Origin: Phytoactinopolyspora mesophila
GTDB lineage: Bacteria > Actinomycetota > Actinomycetes > Jiangellales > Jiangellaceae
Direction of reading: 5' to 3'
Assembly (NCBI RefSeq): GCF_010122465.1
Contig: NZ_WLZY01000001.1
Location: forward strand, 1,317,710-1,381,709
DNA: 64,000 nt
Shown: piece by piece, positions 1 to 9,060 of the stretch
Layout: each line of letters begins with the position of its first letter
How positions within the stretch are numbered: position 1 is the first letter of the stretch
The notes under the pieces: model-generated
What the model saw: the letters and a program-made list of their open reading frames with translations, nothing else
What the model was told of the DNA's origin: nothing
Database searches by the model: none
Translations under genes and position numbers: made by a program

Positions 1-498
1 GGCCTGATCAACGCCTTCCTGAGCAGCTTCGGCGTCTCCGGCACCTACTGGGTGGCCAACCCGTCCACCGCGCTGCTGGCCATCGGCATCGTGCAGGTCT
101 GGTCGCAGATCGGGTACTACCTGGTGATCTTCATCGCCGGGATCAAGGCGATCCCCCAGACCTACCTCGAGGCTGCCGAGCTGGACGGCGCCGGACCGAT
201 ACGCCGCTTCTTCCTCGTGGTAATCCCGTTGCTGAGTCCGAGCATCTTCTTCTGCTCGGTGATCAATGTGATCGCCACCCTGCAGATCTTCGACCTGATC
301 TACGTCATGTCGCAGAGCTCCAGCGCCAACCCGGCGTTCAACTCGGCTCAGTCGATCGTGACGCTCTTCTACCAGATGGCGTTCGTGGAGAACAACAAGG
401 GCAACGCCACCGCGCTGGCGTTCCTGCTGATGCTGCTGATCGCAGCGCTCACCGCGGTGCAGTTCCGGCTGCAGAAGAAATGGGTGTTCTATGACTAG
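1..498 (+). CDS. sugar ABC transporter permease, MalF-type (5' partial)
   Basis: Inner-membrane permease of a carbohydrate ABC importer, cut by the left window edge; the frame is open from base 1. The visible 165 residues hold the EAA loop (EAAELDGAGPIRRFF) that docks on the transport ATPase, followed by hydrophobic segments and a basic C-terminus ending in KKWVFYD, as in MalF/UgpA-like proteins. The next permease starts 8 bases before this gene ends, so the two are translationally coupled and probably form a heterodimer. The substrate is not evident. The binding protein presumably lies upstream of the window. The following Gfo/Idh genes suggest a sugar or polyol that is oxidised after uptake. 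Confidence 0.9.
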   Translation, partial: GLINAFLSSFGVSGTYWVANPSTALLAIGIVQVWSQIGYYLVIFIAGIKAIPQTYLEAAELDGAGPIRRFFLVVIPLLSPSIFFCSVINVIATLQIFDLIYVMSQSSSANPAFNSAQSIVTLFYQMAFVENNKGNATALAFLLMLLIAALTAVQFRLQKKWVFYD

Positions 499-1378
499 TA
501 CGACGACGCCCTCCCCCGCCAGCACGGTGTCTCCGCTTCGACGACGCAGGTCGGCGCGCGGAACACGCGTCGGCAGCGTGATCACCCATGCGGTGTTGAT
601 CGCCGGCGCGGTCGTCATGATCTTCCCGTTCGCCTGGCAGATCCTGACGGCGTTCAAGACACAGGCCGAGGCGGTCGCCGTACCAGTGCAGATCTTGCCG
701 TCTCGCTGGGAATGGGCGGTCTTCACCGAGATATTCGAAGTCTTGCCGTTCGCCGAACAGCTCCGGACCTCGGTCATCGTGGCGTTCGTGCGCACCGTCG
801 GCCAGGTCATGTTGTGCTCGCTCGCGGCCTATGCGTTCGCCCGTTTACGCTTCCCCGGCCGGGAGCTGTTGTTCGCCCTGTTCCTGTCCGTGCTGATGGT
901 TCCCGGGCAACTGCTCATCCTGCCCCAGTACGAGCTGATGGCCACCTTCGACCTGCTCAACACCATCCCCGCGCTGATCTTGCCCGGCCTGTTCTCCGCG
1001 TTCGGCACGTTTCTCCTGCGCCAGTTCTTCTTGACGATCCCGGCCGAACTGGAAGAGGCGGCCCTGCTCGACGGCGCGAGCCGGCTGCGGATCTACTGGA
1101 GCGTGATGCTGCCGCTGGTTCGCCCCGCCTTGGCCGCGCTCGCGGTGATCACCATGATGAACTCCTGGAACGACCTGCTGTGGCCGCTGGTGGTGAACAC
1201 GGACCCGAATGTGATGCCCATCAGTGCTGGGCTGACCACCCTGCAGGGCCAGTTCCAGACCAACTATCCGGCGCTCATGGCCGGCGCGCTGTTGGCAAGC
1301 CTGCCGATGTTGCTGGTCTTCCTGGTGTTGCAGCGTCAGTTCGTCCAGGGCATCGCCCTGACCGGGAGCAAGGGATGA
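491..1378 (+). CDS. sugar ABC transporter permease, MalG-type
   Basis: Second permease of the carbohydrate importer, 295 residues, the normal size for MalG-like proteins. It has an Arg-rich N-terminal tail, a first membrane segment at about residues 30-50, several further helices, and the EAA motif EEAALLDGASRLRIYW at about residues 190-205. The ATG overlaps the last codons of the preceding permease. No ATPase gene is in the visible part; such systems in actinomycetes often use a shared MsiK-type ATPase, but that is inference. A 73-base gap separates it from the first dehydrogenase, consistent with one operon. Confidence 0.92.
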   Translation: MTSTTTPSPASTVSPLRRRRSARGTRVGSVITHAVLIAGAVVMIFPFAWQILTAFKTQAEAVAVPVQILPSRWEWAVFTEIFEVLPFAEQLRTSVIVAFVRTVGQVMLCSLAAYAFARLRFPGRELLFALFLSVLMVPGQLLILPQYELMATFDLLNTIPALILPGLFSAFGTFLLRQFFLTIPAELEEAALLDGASRLRIYWSVMLPLVRPALAALAVITMMNSWNDLLWPLVVNTDPNVMPISAGLTTLQGQFQTNYPALMAGALLASLPMLLVFLVLQRQFVQGIALTGSKG

Positions 1379-1451
1379 GCGGGACCCAGCGGCCGAGACC
1401 CGGCGCGGATCATGATGAGGTGGCAGTTGCCCATTCGAAAGAGGAGCACGT

Positions 1452-2468
1452 GTGACGACCAATGACACACCAGCGGAAGTCGCCCTGATCGGCGCCGGCG
1501 GCATCGCCGGGGTCCACCTGGCAGCCTGGCTCGCGTTGGGAGCGCGGGTGCGGGTGTACTCGACGGCCGATGCCGAAGAGTTGGTGGCCCGGCATCAGCC
1601 CGCCCAGGTGGCGCCGAGCCTGCAGCATGCGCTCGAAGGCGCTGACATCGTCGACGTGTGTACGCCGACCTTCGCCCATCCCGACGTCGTCCTCGCCGCC
1701 GCGGCGGCCGGATGTGACGTGGTCTGCGAGAAGCCGTTGGCATCATCCAGCGTCGTGGCCGCCGAGCTGGTCGACGCCTGCGAGCGCGCGGGCGTGCAGA
1801 TTTTCCCGGCGCATGTGGTGCGCTTCTTTCCCGAGTACGCCGCCATGCAGAAGCACGTCGCAGCGGGCGGTGTCGGCACTGTCGCGGTTCAGCGTTTCAC
1901 CAGGTCGGGCTCGCGGCCGGTGCGGGACTGGTTCGGCGACGACGCCCTGAGCGGTGGCATCGTGATGGACCAGATGATCCACGACCTCGACTTCGCCCGG
2001 TGGACCGCTGGCGAAGTTGAGCGGGTGTTCGCGCGCAAGGTCGTCGGCCCCGACGACGACGGCGGGCGCGGCGTGGTCTCCGCCCAGGCGATCCTGACCC
2101 ACACGGGCGGCGCCATCAGCTACGTGACGGGCACGTGGGCACCACCGGGTTCAGCGTTCCGCACCACGTTCGAGGTGGCGGGAACCGGTGGCATCGTGCA
2201 TCACGACTCCAGAGCTCGTTCGCCGTTGACCATCGACGGCGGCGCAGCTGCCGAGTCGCGTGGGCTCCTCCCGGGCACCGCGTTCACCGAGAGCCCGTTC
2301 CTCACCGAGATGCGCGCGTTCCTCACCGCTTTCAACGGCGGCCCGCCTCCCCCGGTGAACGCCGCGGACGGACTGGCTGCCGTCCGGCTGGCCGAGGCCG
2401 CCAACGCCTCGATCGCCAGCGGCGAGACGGTCGAACTCAGCAACGACGACGTGGAGGTGCCCGCATGA
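1452..2468 (+). CDS. Gfo/Idh/MocA-family oxidoreductase
   Basis: NAD(P)-dependent sugar or polyol dehydrogenase of 338 residues. It starts at GTG 1452 behind AAGAGGAG. The Rossmann motif GAGGIAG is at residues 14-20 and the family EKP motif at 93-95, with Lys94 the expected catalytic residue. A conserved MIHDLDFARW segment in the C-terminal half supplies the substrate-site His. It lies directly behind the sugar permeases and its stop overlaps the next start (ATGA), so transport and oxidation are probably co-expressed. The substrate cannot be named; inositol, a hexose or a sugar acid are all possible for this family. Confidence 0.88.
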   Translation: MTTNDTPAEVALIGAGGIAGVHLAAWLALGARVRVYSTADAEELVARHQPAQVAPSLQHALEGADIVDVCTPTFAHPDVVLAAAAAGCDVVCEKPLASSSVVAAELVDACERAGVQIFPAHVVRFFPEYAAMQKHVAAGGVGTVAVQRFTRSGSRPVRDWFGDDALSGGIVMDQMIHDLDFARWTAGEVERVFARKVVGPDDDGGRGVVSAQAILTHTGGAISYVTGTWAPPGSAFRTTFEVAGTGGIVHHDSRARSPLTIDGGAAAESRGLLPGTAFTESPFLTEMRAFLTAFNGGPPPPVNAADGLAAVRLAEAANASIASGETVELSNDDVEVPA

Positions 2469-3490
2469 AGATCGGTTTACTGTCCTTCGCCCACCTGCAC
2501 GCAGCGTCTTATGTGCATTCCCTGCTGGCGACGCCCGGTATCGAGGTGCTGGCGACCGATCCCGGCTACGCCGACCGGCCCGGCGAGAGCGGCGGCCCGG
2601 AGCTGGCCGCCCAGTTCGGTGTGCGCTACGTCGACAGTGTCGACGAGCTCCTCGAGTGGCGGCCCGACGGCGTCGTCGTGTGCTCGGAGAACGCCCACCA
2701 CCGCGCGCACGTCGAGCAAGCCGCCGCCGCGGGAGCCCACGTGCTTTGTGAGAAGCCGCTGGCGACGTCCGTGTCGGATGCCGAAGCCATGGTGCAGGCG
2801 TGCGCAGCAGCCGGCGTCCACCTCATGGTGGCGTTCCCGGTGCGCTTCTCCCCCGCGTTTGCCGCGCTCCAGGAGGCGGTGAACGCCGGGTCGGTCGGGA
2901 CGGTGCACGCGATCACCGGCACCAACAACGGCCGCCTCCCGGCGGGCCGGGCCTGGTTCACCGATGCGAAGCTGGCTGGTGGCGGCGCGTTGACCGACCA
3001 CACCGTACACGTCGCCGACCTGGTCGATGCCTTGCTGGACGGAGTTCCTGCCGTGAGTGTCTACGCCCAGACCAACCGGGTGCTGCATCACGACGATGTC
3101 GCGGTGGAGACCGCCGGCCTGGTGTCCGTCGAGTACGCGAACGGCGTCGTGATGACCGTCGACTGCAGCTGGTCCAAACCCGACGCCTACCCGACCTGGG
3201 GTGGGCTCACCCTCCAGGTGGTCGGCTCCGCCGGAGTGGCCGACATGGACGCCTTCGGCCAGCGCGTGGACGGCTTCGACGCTGCCCAAGGGACCCAGGT
3301 GTGGCTGCCGTACGGCGCCGACGCGGACCAGTCGCTGCTGGCGACGTTCCTCGACGGGATCCGCACCGGTGTACCGCCGCAGCCGGACGGTTCGGTTGGT
3401 GTCCGCACGGCACGGATTGTGGAGGCTGGTTACGCCTCCGCCGCATCGGGCCGCCCGGTTCAGCTCAGCACCGCTTCGACCGTCGCCTGA
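2465..3490 (+). CDS. Gfo/Idh/MocA-family oxidoreductase (second paralogue)
   Basis: 341-residue dehydrogenase coupled to the previous gene by an ATGA overlap, which is why I start it at 2465 and not at upstream in-frame codons inside its neighbour. EKP is at residues 96-98 (Lys97). The N-terminal nucleotide loop is atypical: MKIGLLSFAHLHAASY replaces the usual GxGxxG, a form also seen in some sugar-acid subgroups. TDHTVHVADLVDAL in the C-terminal half carries the likely active-site His. Two adjacent paralogues behind a sugar transporter suggest sequential or reversible oxidation steps on the imported substrate. Confidence 0.86.
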   Translation: MKIGLLSFAHLHAASYVHSLLATPGIEVLATDPGYADRPGESGGPELAAQFGVRYVDSVDELLEWRPDGVVVCSENAHHRAHVEQAAAAGAHVLCEKPLATSVSDAEAMVQACAAAGVHLMVAFPVRFSPAFAALQEAVNAGSVGTVHAITGTNNGRLPAGRAWFTDAKLAGGGALTDHTVHVADLVDALLDGVPAVSVYAQTNRVLHHDDVAVETAGLVSVEYANGVVMTVDCSWSKPDAYPTWGGLTLQVVGSAGVADMDAFGQRVDGFDAAQGTQVWLPYGADADQSLLATFLDGIRTGVPPQPDGSVGVRTARIVEAGYASAASGRPVQLSTASTVA

Positions 3491-3548
3491 TCCGCCGCGG
3501 CATAGCCACAAACCCGGGGTAGGGCTCTTACCCGTCCTCACCTCGGCA

Positions 3549-3618
3549 AGCTTCGTGGCCTGCCGTAACGGTTTGCGGCCGAATACCACGCCTTTCCGTT
3601 ACATGAGGCCACGAAGCT
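3549..3618. repeat. dispersed palindromic repeat P, copy 1
   Basis: 70-bp imperfect palindrome. The left arm is AGCTTCGTGGCCT plus CGTAACG, and the right arm is CGTTAC plus AGGCCACGAAGCT. The arms can pair over about 20 bp around a ~28-base centre. It sits between the convergent ends of the Gfo/Idh gene and the gene at 3987. It is the same element as at 10320, 13773, 19860, 23004 and 24220. Confidence 0.85.
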
Positions 3619-3777
3619 CCCCTGCGAGGCAGAGTTTGGTTAGATCAATTGGCTCTCTGGCAGGTATACCAAACTCCGAGCGCCAAGCTCGTGCCTGCAG
3701 CCGACGGCGCAGTGCAGAACAATCCGGCCGCCGCCGACCGATCCCGCGACGCACACGTGAAGCCCTGCCCCATAACG

Positions 3778-3867
3778 CGGTGATCATGAGCGCGATACTG
3801 CCGCTGTCACCGGAGCCCACCTGGGCTTTTACCCCGAACCCACGACCAATCCTGCTCACGATCACCG
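3778..3867. repeat. dispersed repeat B, copy 1
   Basis: 90-bp element bounded by CGGTGATCA and CGATCACCG. It contains the core GGAGCCCACCTGGGC, whose AGCCC/GGGCT halves can form a small hairpin followed by TTTT in this copy. Similarity to the copy at 13661 extends about 30 bp past the right end. It lies 160 bp from palindrome P copy 1. Confidence 0.65.
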
Positions 3868-3986
3868 AGCAGAAGCGGGTGGTCGGTCCGAAGGCGAGCC
3901 ACGTAAAGGCCGCTGCCACGCGCAACAGCGTTCCGGTCAGAGGCACGCTACCGATACAGCGGCAGAGCCGTCGCGACCTGCAGTGG

Positions 3987-5096
3987 TTAGGATGGCCACA
4001 ACTCCCATGTGTCCCCCTTCCCACGGCGCAGTTGCGCATTCGGATGCTTGACCTGGGCCTCTGCCAGCCGGTCCATTACCTCGTTGATCGAGCCTGGCGT
4101 GATGACCGCGAGCGGCTTGGGCCTGGGCTGTTGCTTTCGCTCGGGCTTCGGCTCGGCCGGGGTGAAGATTGTGCGGAGCATGGGCGGGAGCATGGCGCGC
4201 CACTGCTCGTAGTCGAAGTCGGGCATTGCAAGTGCTCCGCCCCACTGGTGTTCGATCTTGTAGGCCGTGCAGGCGGGGCATCTCTCCCACCAGCCCGGCA
4301 TCAGTCGCGCGATTGTCGCCGCCGTGGAATCCGGACCAGGCGGTCGTTCGAACAACTGTAGCGACAGGTCGTACTCGTGCCATTCCGTAGGTGCCTGGCA
4401 TTCAGGGCACATGGCAGTTGGGTCGGGCATCGGCATCTTCAGCAGGGCGTTAAACCGCCGCCGGTCGGTCTTCGCCCACTTGCGGAGGACGGGGTGGCGC
4501 CAGTAGTCCATGTGCGACCGGAGATTGAACTCGCGCCGCTCGGCGGGCAGGAAGCCACCACTGTCGATGACCTGTTCGGGGTCGCCGAGCTGTCGTCGGA
4601 GCTCCTCCGCCGTGGCCCGGCGGTCGGCGAGGCGGCGTTGGGCGTCCTTTTGCTGCGCAGGGCTCGCGGGATTGGTGAGAACGTGGGTGAAGAATGCGGC
4701 GTCGGACTCGGTTCGCAGCAGGCGCAGGCGCAGGTGTTCACGGTCTTTGTCATACGATCGGGCGACGAGGTCAGTCCGGTGCTTCCTGTCCGCTTCGAGA
4801 CTCTCGTGGACCTTGCCCATCTCGGCCTGGGCGAATGCTTCAGCTTCAGCCTTGCTTACCTTGGGCGCGCCGTTGTCCCACTCGCTGACGATTTGCCACA
4901 GTCGGTCGTGTTCCTGGTCACGTCGGCCTTCCTGCCACCAGTTCCACTGCCGCGACAAGTCCTCCAGCCTGCAGAAATCGTCCAGCGCATGAAGGAACTC
5001 CGACGCGGTGGAGCGGCCCTCTGGCTGCCGCGTCCACGTCACGCCGTTGGGGGCGGTGACCTGGATCGCGCCCTCTGGCACGCGCTTCTGGACCAT
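3987..5096 (-). CDS. unassigned protein with CxxC...CxxC pair
   Basis: 369-residue protein I do not recognise. The start at 5096 is chosen because AAGGAGG lies 10 bases upstream; longer in-frame extensions lack such a site. The middle is charged and helix-rich, probably coiled coil (about residues 60-190). The C-terminal third holds MCPECQAP and RCPACTAYK, two CxxC pairs about 45 residues apart that could bind one zinc ion, next to several Trp residues. A Pro/Lys-rich linker follows. No membrane segment or signal peptide is visible. It stands alone, convergent with the Gfo/Idh genes, in repeat- and relic-rich DNA. A nucleic-acid-related role is possible but unsupported. Confidence 0.7.
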   Translation of the reverse strand: MVQKRVPEGAIQVTAPNGVTWTRQPEGRSTASEFLHALDDFCRLEDLSRQWNWWQEGRRDQEHDRLWQIVSEWDNGAPKVSKAEAEAFAQAEMGKVHESLEADRKHRTDLVARSYDKDREHLRLRLLRTESDAAFFTHVLTNPASPAQQKDAQRRLADRRATAEELRRQLGDPEQVIDSGGFLPAERREFNLRSHMDYWRHPVLRKWAKTDRRRFNALLKMPMPDPTAMCPECQAPTEWHEYDLSLQLFERPPGPDSTAATIARLMPGWWERCPACTAYKIEHQWGGALAMPDFDYEQWRAMLPPMLRTIFTPAEPKPERKQQPRPKPLAVITPGSINEVMDRLAEAQVKHPNAQLRRGKGDTWELWPS

Positions 5097-5352
5097 TACG
5101 GCTCTGCCTCCTTGTCCAAATATGGACCAAGACCTCACCGCTCCCTGAGACGTCCCGAACTCTCCTGAGACGTCCCGCATGCTCCCACCGCATCGGCTCT
5201 GAGCTGCAACAACGCCACATTGATCACTGCGACGGCGGAAACACTTGGACACGTATTTGGCACAGACGGTCGACGCCAGCCAGGGCCAACCGCTCACTCT
5301 TGATGACGCGAAGTAATCGCGCCGGCCTCAGCCACGCCCGGGAGGATCATCG

Positions 5353-5734
5353 ATGCCCCCCCCCCCCAAGCCTGCGTGTTGTGCAGCCAGCGACCCGGAG
5401 GCGAAGGTGGCACCGTCGGCGGTGCCGCGGTCACCGAAGCCCCAGGCTGGGTCACAGTGGCCGAGCGGCTGGAAATGTCGTTCGTCTTCGCCGGCTATCT
5501 CCCTGAGGACTTCCCACCCACCCGCGGCACCGCCGAAGCCCTATGGTGGCGCGAGGTACGCGGAGCGGACTGGCGACAGCCCGAAGGCCCACACTCCGAA
5601 CATTGACGACCGCGTGAACCATCCTGTCGTCCATGTCACGTGGCGTGACGCCCGTGCGTACGCGAAATGGGCGGGCAAGCGCCTGCCGACCGAGGCGGAA
5701 TGGGAGTACACCGCCCACGGCGGCCTAGAGCAGC
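5353..5734 (+). pseudogene. formylglycine-generating enzyme (SUMF1-type) remnant
   Basis: Pieces of an FGE-sulfatase domain protein, which oxidises a sulfatase Cys to formylglycine, are spread over two frames. The start ATG follows GGGAGGATCATCG and a run of C. One frame carries [29 protein letters not shown] and [17 protein letters not shown] shift near 5595-5600 moves to the frame with [20 protein letters not shown] and [12 protein letters not shown]. Much of the N-terminal and all of the C-terminal catalytic region is missing, including the active Cys pair. The sequence then runs directly into a transposase fragment. No sulfatase gene is nearby. It is clearly non-functional. Confidence 0.8.
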
Positions 5735-5867
5735 ACCCTACGCAGGATCCGCGCCGCAACCATCGAGGACAACGGCCAGCGACTCACCCTCGAGCCAAAG
5801 ATCCCCAAGCAAGCCCAGCAGCTCCTGGACAGAATCAAAGGTCACTAAGCACAGTGGTAAAGTCAGG
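5735..5867 (+). mobile_element. IS1634-family transposase 3'-end relic
   Basis: Reading from 5735 gives [19 protein letters not shown] and then [18 protein letters not shown] with a TAA at 5846-5848. This aligns with the C-terminus of the transposase at 53620 (SLRPIRTVTIEINGQHL ... EKGH). The following bases CAGTGGTAAAGTCAGG match the terminal repeat of that element (CAGTGGCACGAGTCAGG) with few changes. Only the last ~37 codons and the IS end survive. The IS end abuts the stop codon of the aminotransferase on the other strand and truncates the FGE gene on its left. Confidence 0.75.
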
Positions 5868-7091
5868 TCAAAGTGTGCGTTCCGCTGCCTTTCTAACAGA
5901 ATCCGAGATGCCCTCACAAGCCCTCTCATCCCAGTCCGGATTTATGGCCAAGATGACGGTTCTAGCGAGCGTTTCAAGCGTCCGAGGGAGCATGTCGGCG
6001 TGATACGAAGGAGCGTTATCATTCAGTGCATGGAAGAACGGATCTGACGAACGCACATATGACCCTCGCCTGTTTAAGAGCGGGTCCCAGCTTGTATAAA
6101 CATGCTTATCCTGATCAATGGGCAGGTGCGCAATCGCTTGAGGCGTCCCTATTTCTTCCTTCAGCACCTCGCAGAACTCCCGAGCACGGCGTTCGTCGTC
6201 AAACTTCAGCCCCATTGCGGAACCCGTACCAGCTTGACTCCCACCATTATAGGATATCTGCTCGACTACCCCCTCGATCTTTTCGCTTATCACGCTTCGA
6301 TTCCGGTGGAGATCATCTATAATCTCGTCAAGACGTGCCAACTGAACCCGCATCATGGCGGCCATGATCTCATTGCCACGCAAGTTTATGCCGGCAAATA
6401 GATCAATACCCTCAAAGAGGCCAACGTTTAAGTCTCCTTTATATGGCCTCCGATAGGCCCATGCATCGTGATAAACAAGAGCTTGCTCGAAGACTCGCTG
6501 GTCACTCGTTAGAAACGCTCCCCCCTCCCCACATGAGATCATCTTGAAGAGGTTGAAACTGTATGCACCCGTGTGTCCAATTCCGCCCGCACGGCGTCCG
6601 CCATGCCAGTATCCGCCGTCACATTGACACGAGTCTTCGATGATCAACAAGTCATTCTCCGCCGCTATTTGCTCTAGGCGGTCCATGTCGGACATTAATC
6701 CATTCATATGAACTGGACTAATCGCCCTGGTGCGAGGTGTTATGGCCCTCTCCACCGCTTCCGGGTCTAGCGTGAGCGAGTCGTCAACATCGACCACTAT
6801 CGGAATCACGCCAAGGTGCAGAGGAGCTAAGGCAGTTGCCATGAAGGTATACCCAGGAACGATCACCTCGTCGCCCGGCCCAAGCCCGAGTCCCGCGTAG
6901 CAACACATAAGCGCCGCCGTACCACTGGTCGTGAAACAGGCGTAACTACTCCCTACTACATTCGCCAACTCCCGTTCAAACGCCTCCGTCTCGGTGAGCT
7001 TCCCGCTCCCGATCTCCCCATACCTGAACCAGTTGCCCGACCGGATAACCCGCTCAACAGCCTGAACTTCTTCGTCACCATATCGATACAT
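5868..7091 (-). CDS. DegT/DnrJ/EryC1-family PLP aminotransferase
   Basis: 407-residue PLP-dependent sugar aminotransferase. It makes amino sugars by transamination of keto-sugar intermediates. TSGTAALM binds the cofactor phosphate, EDSCQCDGG supplies the pyridine-nitrogen Asp, and Lys183 in [14 protein letters not shown] is the Schiff-base lysine. The length is near the family norm of 370-420. The ATG at 7091 lacks a strong ribosome site. Base composition is visibly lower in GC than the flanks, a sign of transfer. The stop codon touches the terminal repeat of the IS relic, so the last residues may have been altered by insertion. It probably works with the MDR and Gfo/Idh dehydrogenases upstream on the same strand. 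Confidence 0.88.
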   Translation of the reverse strand: MYRYGDEEVQAVERVIRSGNWFRYGEIGSGKLTETEAFERELANVVGSSYACFTTSGTAALMCCYAGLGLGPGDEVIVPGYTFMATALAPLHLGVIPIVVDVDDSLTLDPEAVERAITPRTRAISPVHMNGLMSDMDRLEQIAAENDLLIIEDSCQCDGGYWHGGRRAGGIGHTGAYSFNLFKMISCGEGGAFLTSDQRVFEQALVYHDAWAYRRPYKGDLNVGLFEGIDLFAGINLRGNEIMAAMMRVQLARLDEIIDDLHRNRSVISEKIEGVVEQISYNGGSQAGTGSAMGLKFDDERRAREFCEVLKEEIGTPQAIAHLPIDQDKHVYTSWDPLLNRRGSYVRSSDPFFHALNDNAPSYHADMLPRTLETLARTVILAINPDWDERACEGISDSVRKAAERTL

Positions 7092-7251
7092 TTAAACACC
7101 ATCCACGATCTCGAAAGCAGTCGCTGTCGTACACATGACTATGGCCAGTGCCAAGAATCTCAACAGAGCGACGCGGAATATGGCGGCACGGCCGCACCCA
7201 CAATGACGTGTCGCCGGCCGAGACCGCGCAAGGCGCCCAGAAGCCAGCGTT

Positions 7252-8247
7252 TCACCATTCGAATCGTATGCCGATCGCGTCATCTCGCGCCCTCGCGGCT
7301 TCATAGGCCTCAACACACTCCGTCGGCCGAAATCTATGTGTCACAAGTCCGTCAACGCTGAACCTTCCGGTTCTCACTAGTTCAAAGAAGAGCTCGTGCA
7401 GACCCCGGTCACCAGCTTCAGAAAATTCTTGCTGATACTTGCTCAGGCCGTCGTGAGCACCAACTAGTGAAATTCCCCGGATAATCAGATCAACGGTCAA
7501 ATTCTGTTCGCTCGGCCTCCCTGTGTCGCCCAACAACACGAGCCGGCCCTGATCTGCCACCAGCCTTAGCGCGCTAGGCAATACACTCGCGTTGCCGGTT
7601 GTATCCACCACCACCCGCGGACGTTTACCTTCGCACGCCTCGATCACGTCACCAAACCCCGCGTCCAGCTGGGTAGCTACCGTACCGCTGGCACCCCCTA
7701 GAGTCGCCATCTTCAGTCGAGCTATGGCCGGGTCGACCACAACGACCTCTTTCGCTCCGGCCGCGCTAGCCCATCTGACGGACATTTGCCCAATAGGGCC
7801 AGCGCCGACGATCACTACCGTGTCGCCCAGGACATATTCGGCCGCAAATGCTCCCATCAAAGAAATCTTCGCCAAAGCGAACCAACATGCATCACCCAAA
7901 GATACATCCCCGGGAATAGGCGTGCACTGCGTTGATGGCAATACATGTCCCGACGCATGACCTACGCGCGCAACTACATGGTCGCCTTCGGATATCCCTT
8001 TAACCTCGGCTCCGATCGCAGTGACTGTCCCAACAATCGAATACCCAGGATTAAATGGATAACGAACGTAGTCGGCCCAGTGGGTTCCTTGTTCAAAATT
8101 TCCGTAGAGAGCAGTGTGCTCCGTGCCATTGCTAATCAGCGAGTACTTGGTACTCACTCGGACGTCATTATCAGTAACGTCCGGCAGTTCGAAGCTCTGG
8201 AGCTCGACCATTCCAGCACTTGGGAACACTACTCTTCTCTCCGTCAT
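7252..8247 (-). CDS. MDR-family (zinc-type) alcohol dehydrogenase
   Basis: Medium-chain dehydrogenase/reductase, about 331 residues from ATG 8247 (8253 is an alternative; neither has a clear ribosome site). The nucleotide-binding motif is GAGPIGQMSVRWA, followed by an acidic strand end (VVVD). The N-terminal catalytic domain lacks the usual GHE motif (PFNPGYSIVG stands there) and lacks the four-Cys structural zinc lobe. This recalls the BchC/threonine-dehydrogenase-like subgroup that oxidises cyclitols or sugars. It lies 160 bases upstream of the DegT aminotransferase on the same strand, so ketone formation followed by amination is a reasonable inferred sequence. GC is lower than average. Confidence 0.82.
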   Translation of the reverse strand: MTERRVVFPSAGMVELQSFELPDVTDNDVRVSTKYSLISNGTEHTALYGNFEQGTHWADYVRYPFNPGYSIVGTVTAIGAEVKGISEGDHVVARVGHASGHVLPSTQCTPIPGDVSLGDACWFALAKISLMGAFAAEYVLGDTVVIVGAGPIGQMSVRWASAAGAKEVVVVDPAIARLKMATLGGASGTVATQLDAGFGDVIEACEGKRPRVVVDTTGNASVLPSALRLVADQGRLVLLGDTGRPSEQNLTVDLIIRGISLVGAHDGLSKYQQEFSEAGDRGLHELFFELVRTGRFSVDGLVTHRFRPTECVEAYEAARARDDAIGIRFEW

Positions 8248-8301
8248 TACCATCACACCCAGACTTGACTGACCAGTACGAGGTCTACTACTTGGAGCCA
8301 C

Positions 8302-9060
8302 GCTAATTTCCAGGCGTAGCGTACTTCAGCAAGTCCGGTACCGCCGAGGAGGCGGATTCCACAGGAATTTAAAGCTGATTATCACCGATAGAGCGCCACA
8401 GCAAGACATCTTCTATTTTCATTACCTACAGCGTTCAACCCGAAACGTGAGGCTAGAAGGAGAGCCGCGCCACAAAGTTCACTTGTCGGCCGATAGTTTC
8501 ACGTGCGTCACGCCAATCTCGGTCCTGGTGTTCACGTATGCGTCGGCGCCGACACGGGCGCCGCGCAGCCACACCGACACATCGGGCACGGCACCTCAAG
8601 CCGATCGGCAACACTGCAGCCCGCCACGACCTGGGCAAACAACGTCGGCGCCGCCTTAACGGAGGGATTCTAGGGCGATCAGTTGGTTTCGGACAATAAA
8701 CTAATGATTTCTAACCAGAGTATCTTGTCCCGGCACAACCCTCAACAGCTCCGAGCCGACCGGGTTCCTCCACCTCGACAAAGGTTCGCGGACACGGCGC
8801 CGGTAGTACGGGTCCCGCCAGCCACGGCAGCTCTTCCAACGTGCTCATTAGGTCGTGATCGAGCACTCCGTTCCGAAGTGCGACGGGACCGGCAGGCAGC
8901 CCAGGTGACACTTTCGAGACTGCCCTCCTAATGACCATCGTTCTGACATCGGAGCCTCGACCGCACAAGCACGAGAAGCCCCACAGACGACGGAGAGGCC
9001 CGTCTGCACCGACCAAGGAGCCGCTTCAGCGGCGGCTTGGCTTCGGTCGATGGGTGGGCA
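8302..9060. other. gene-poor 760-bp stretch with possible relics
   Basis: No convincing complete gene. On the minus strand near 8490-8600 a short frame reads VSVWLRGARVGADAYVN and then TRTEIG, resembling hexapeptide-repeat acyltransferases, but it is bounded by a stop about 10 codons upstream and is at most a remnant. An open minus-strand frame at 8711-9016 has no recognisable motif. The promoter of the MDR gene should lie in 8250-8400. Confidence 0.5.

Noticed and set aside
2135..2464. Long N-terminal extension of the second Gfo/Idh protein
   Set aside because: Lies inside the preceding gene in another frame; the ATGA overlap start is far better.
5355..5367. Poly-C tract as a phase-variation switch
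   Set aside because: The downstream FGE gene has further lesions and lacks its catalytic part, so length changes could not restore function.
5353..6003. A 216-codon plus-strand open frame
   Set aside because: It mixes part of the FGE relic with the antisense end of the DegT gene; the homology shifts frame, so it is not a gene.
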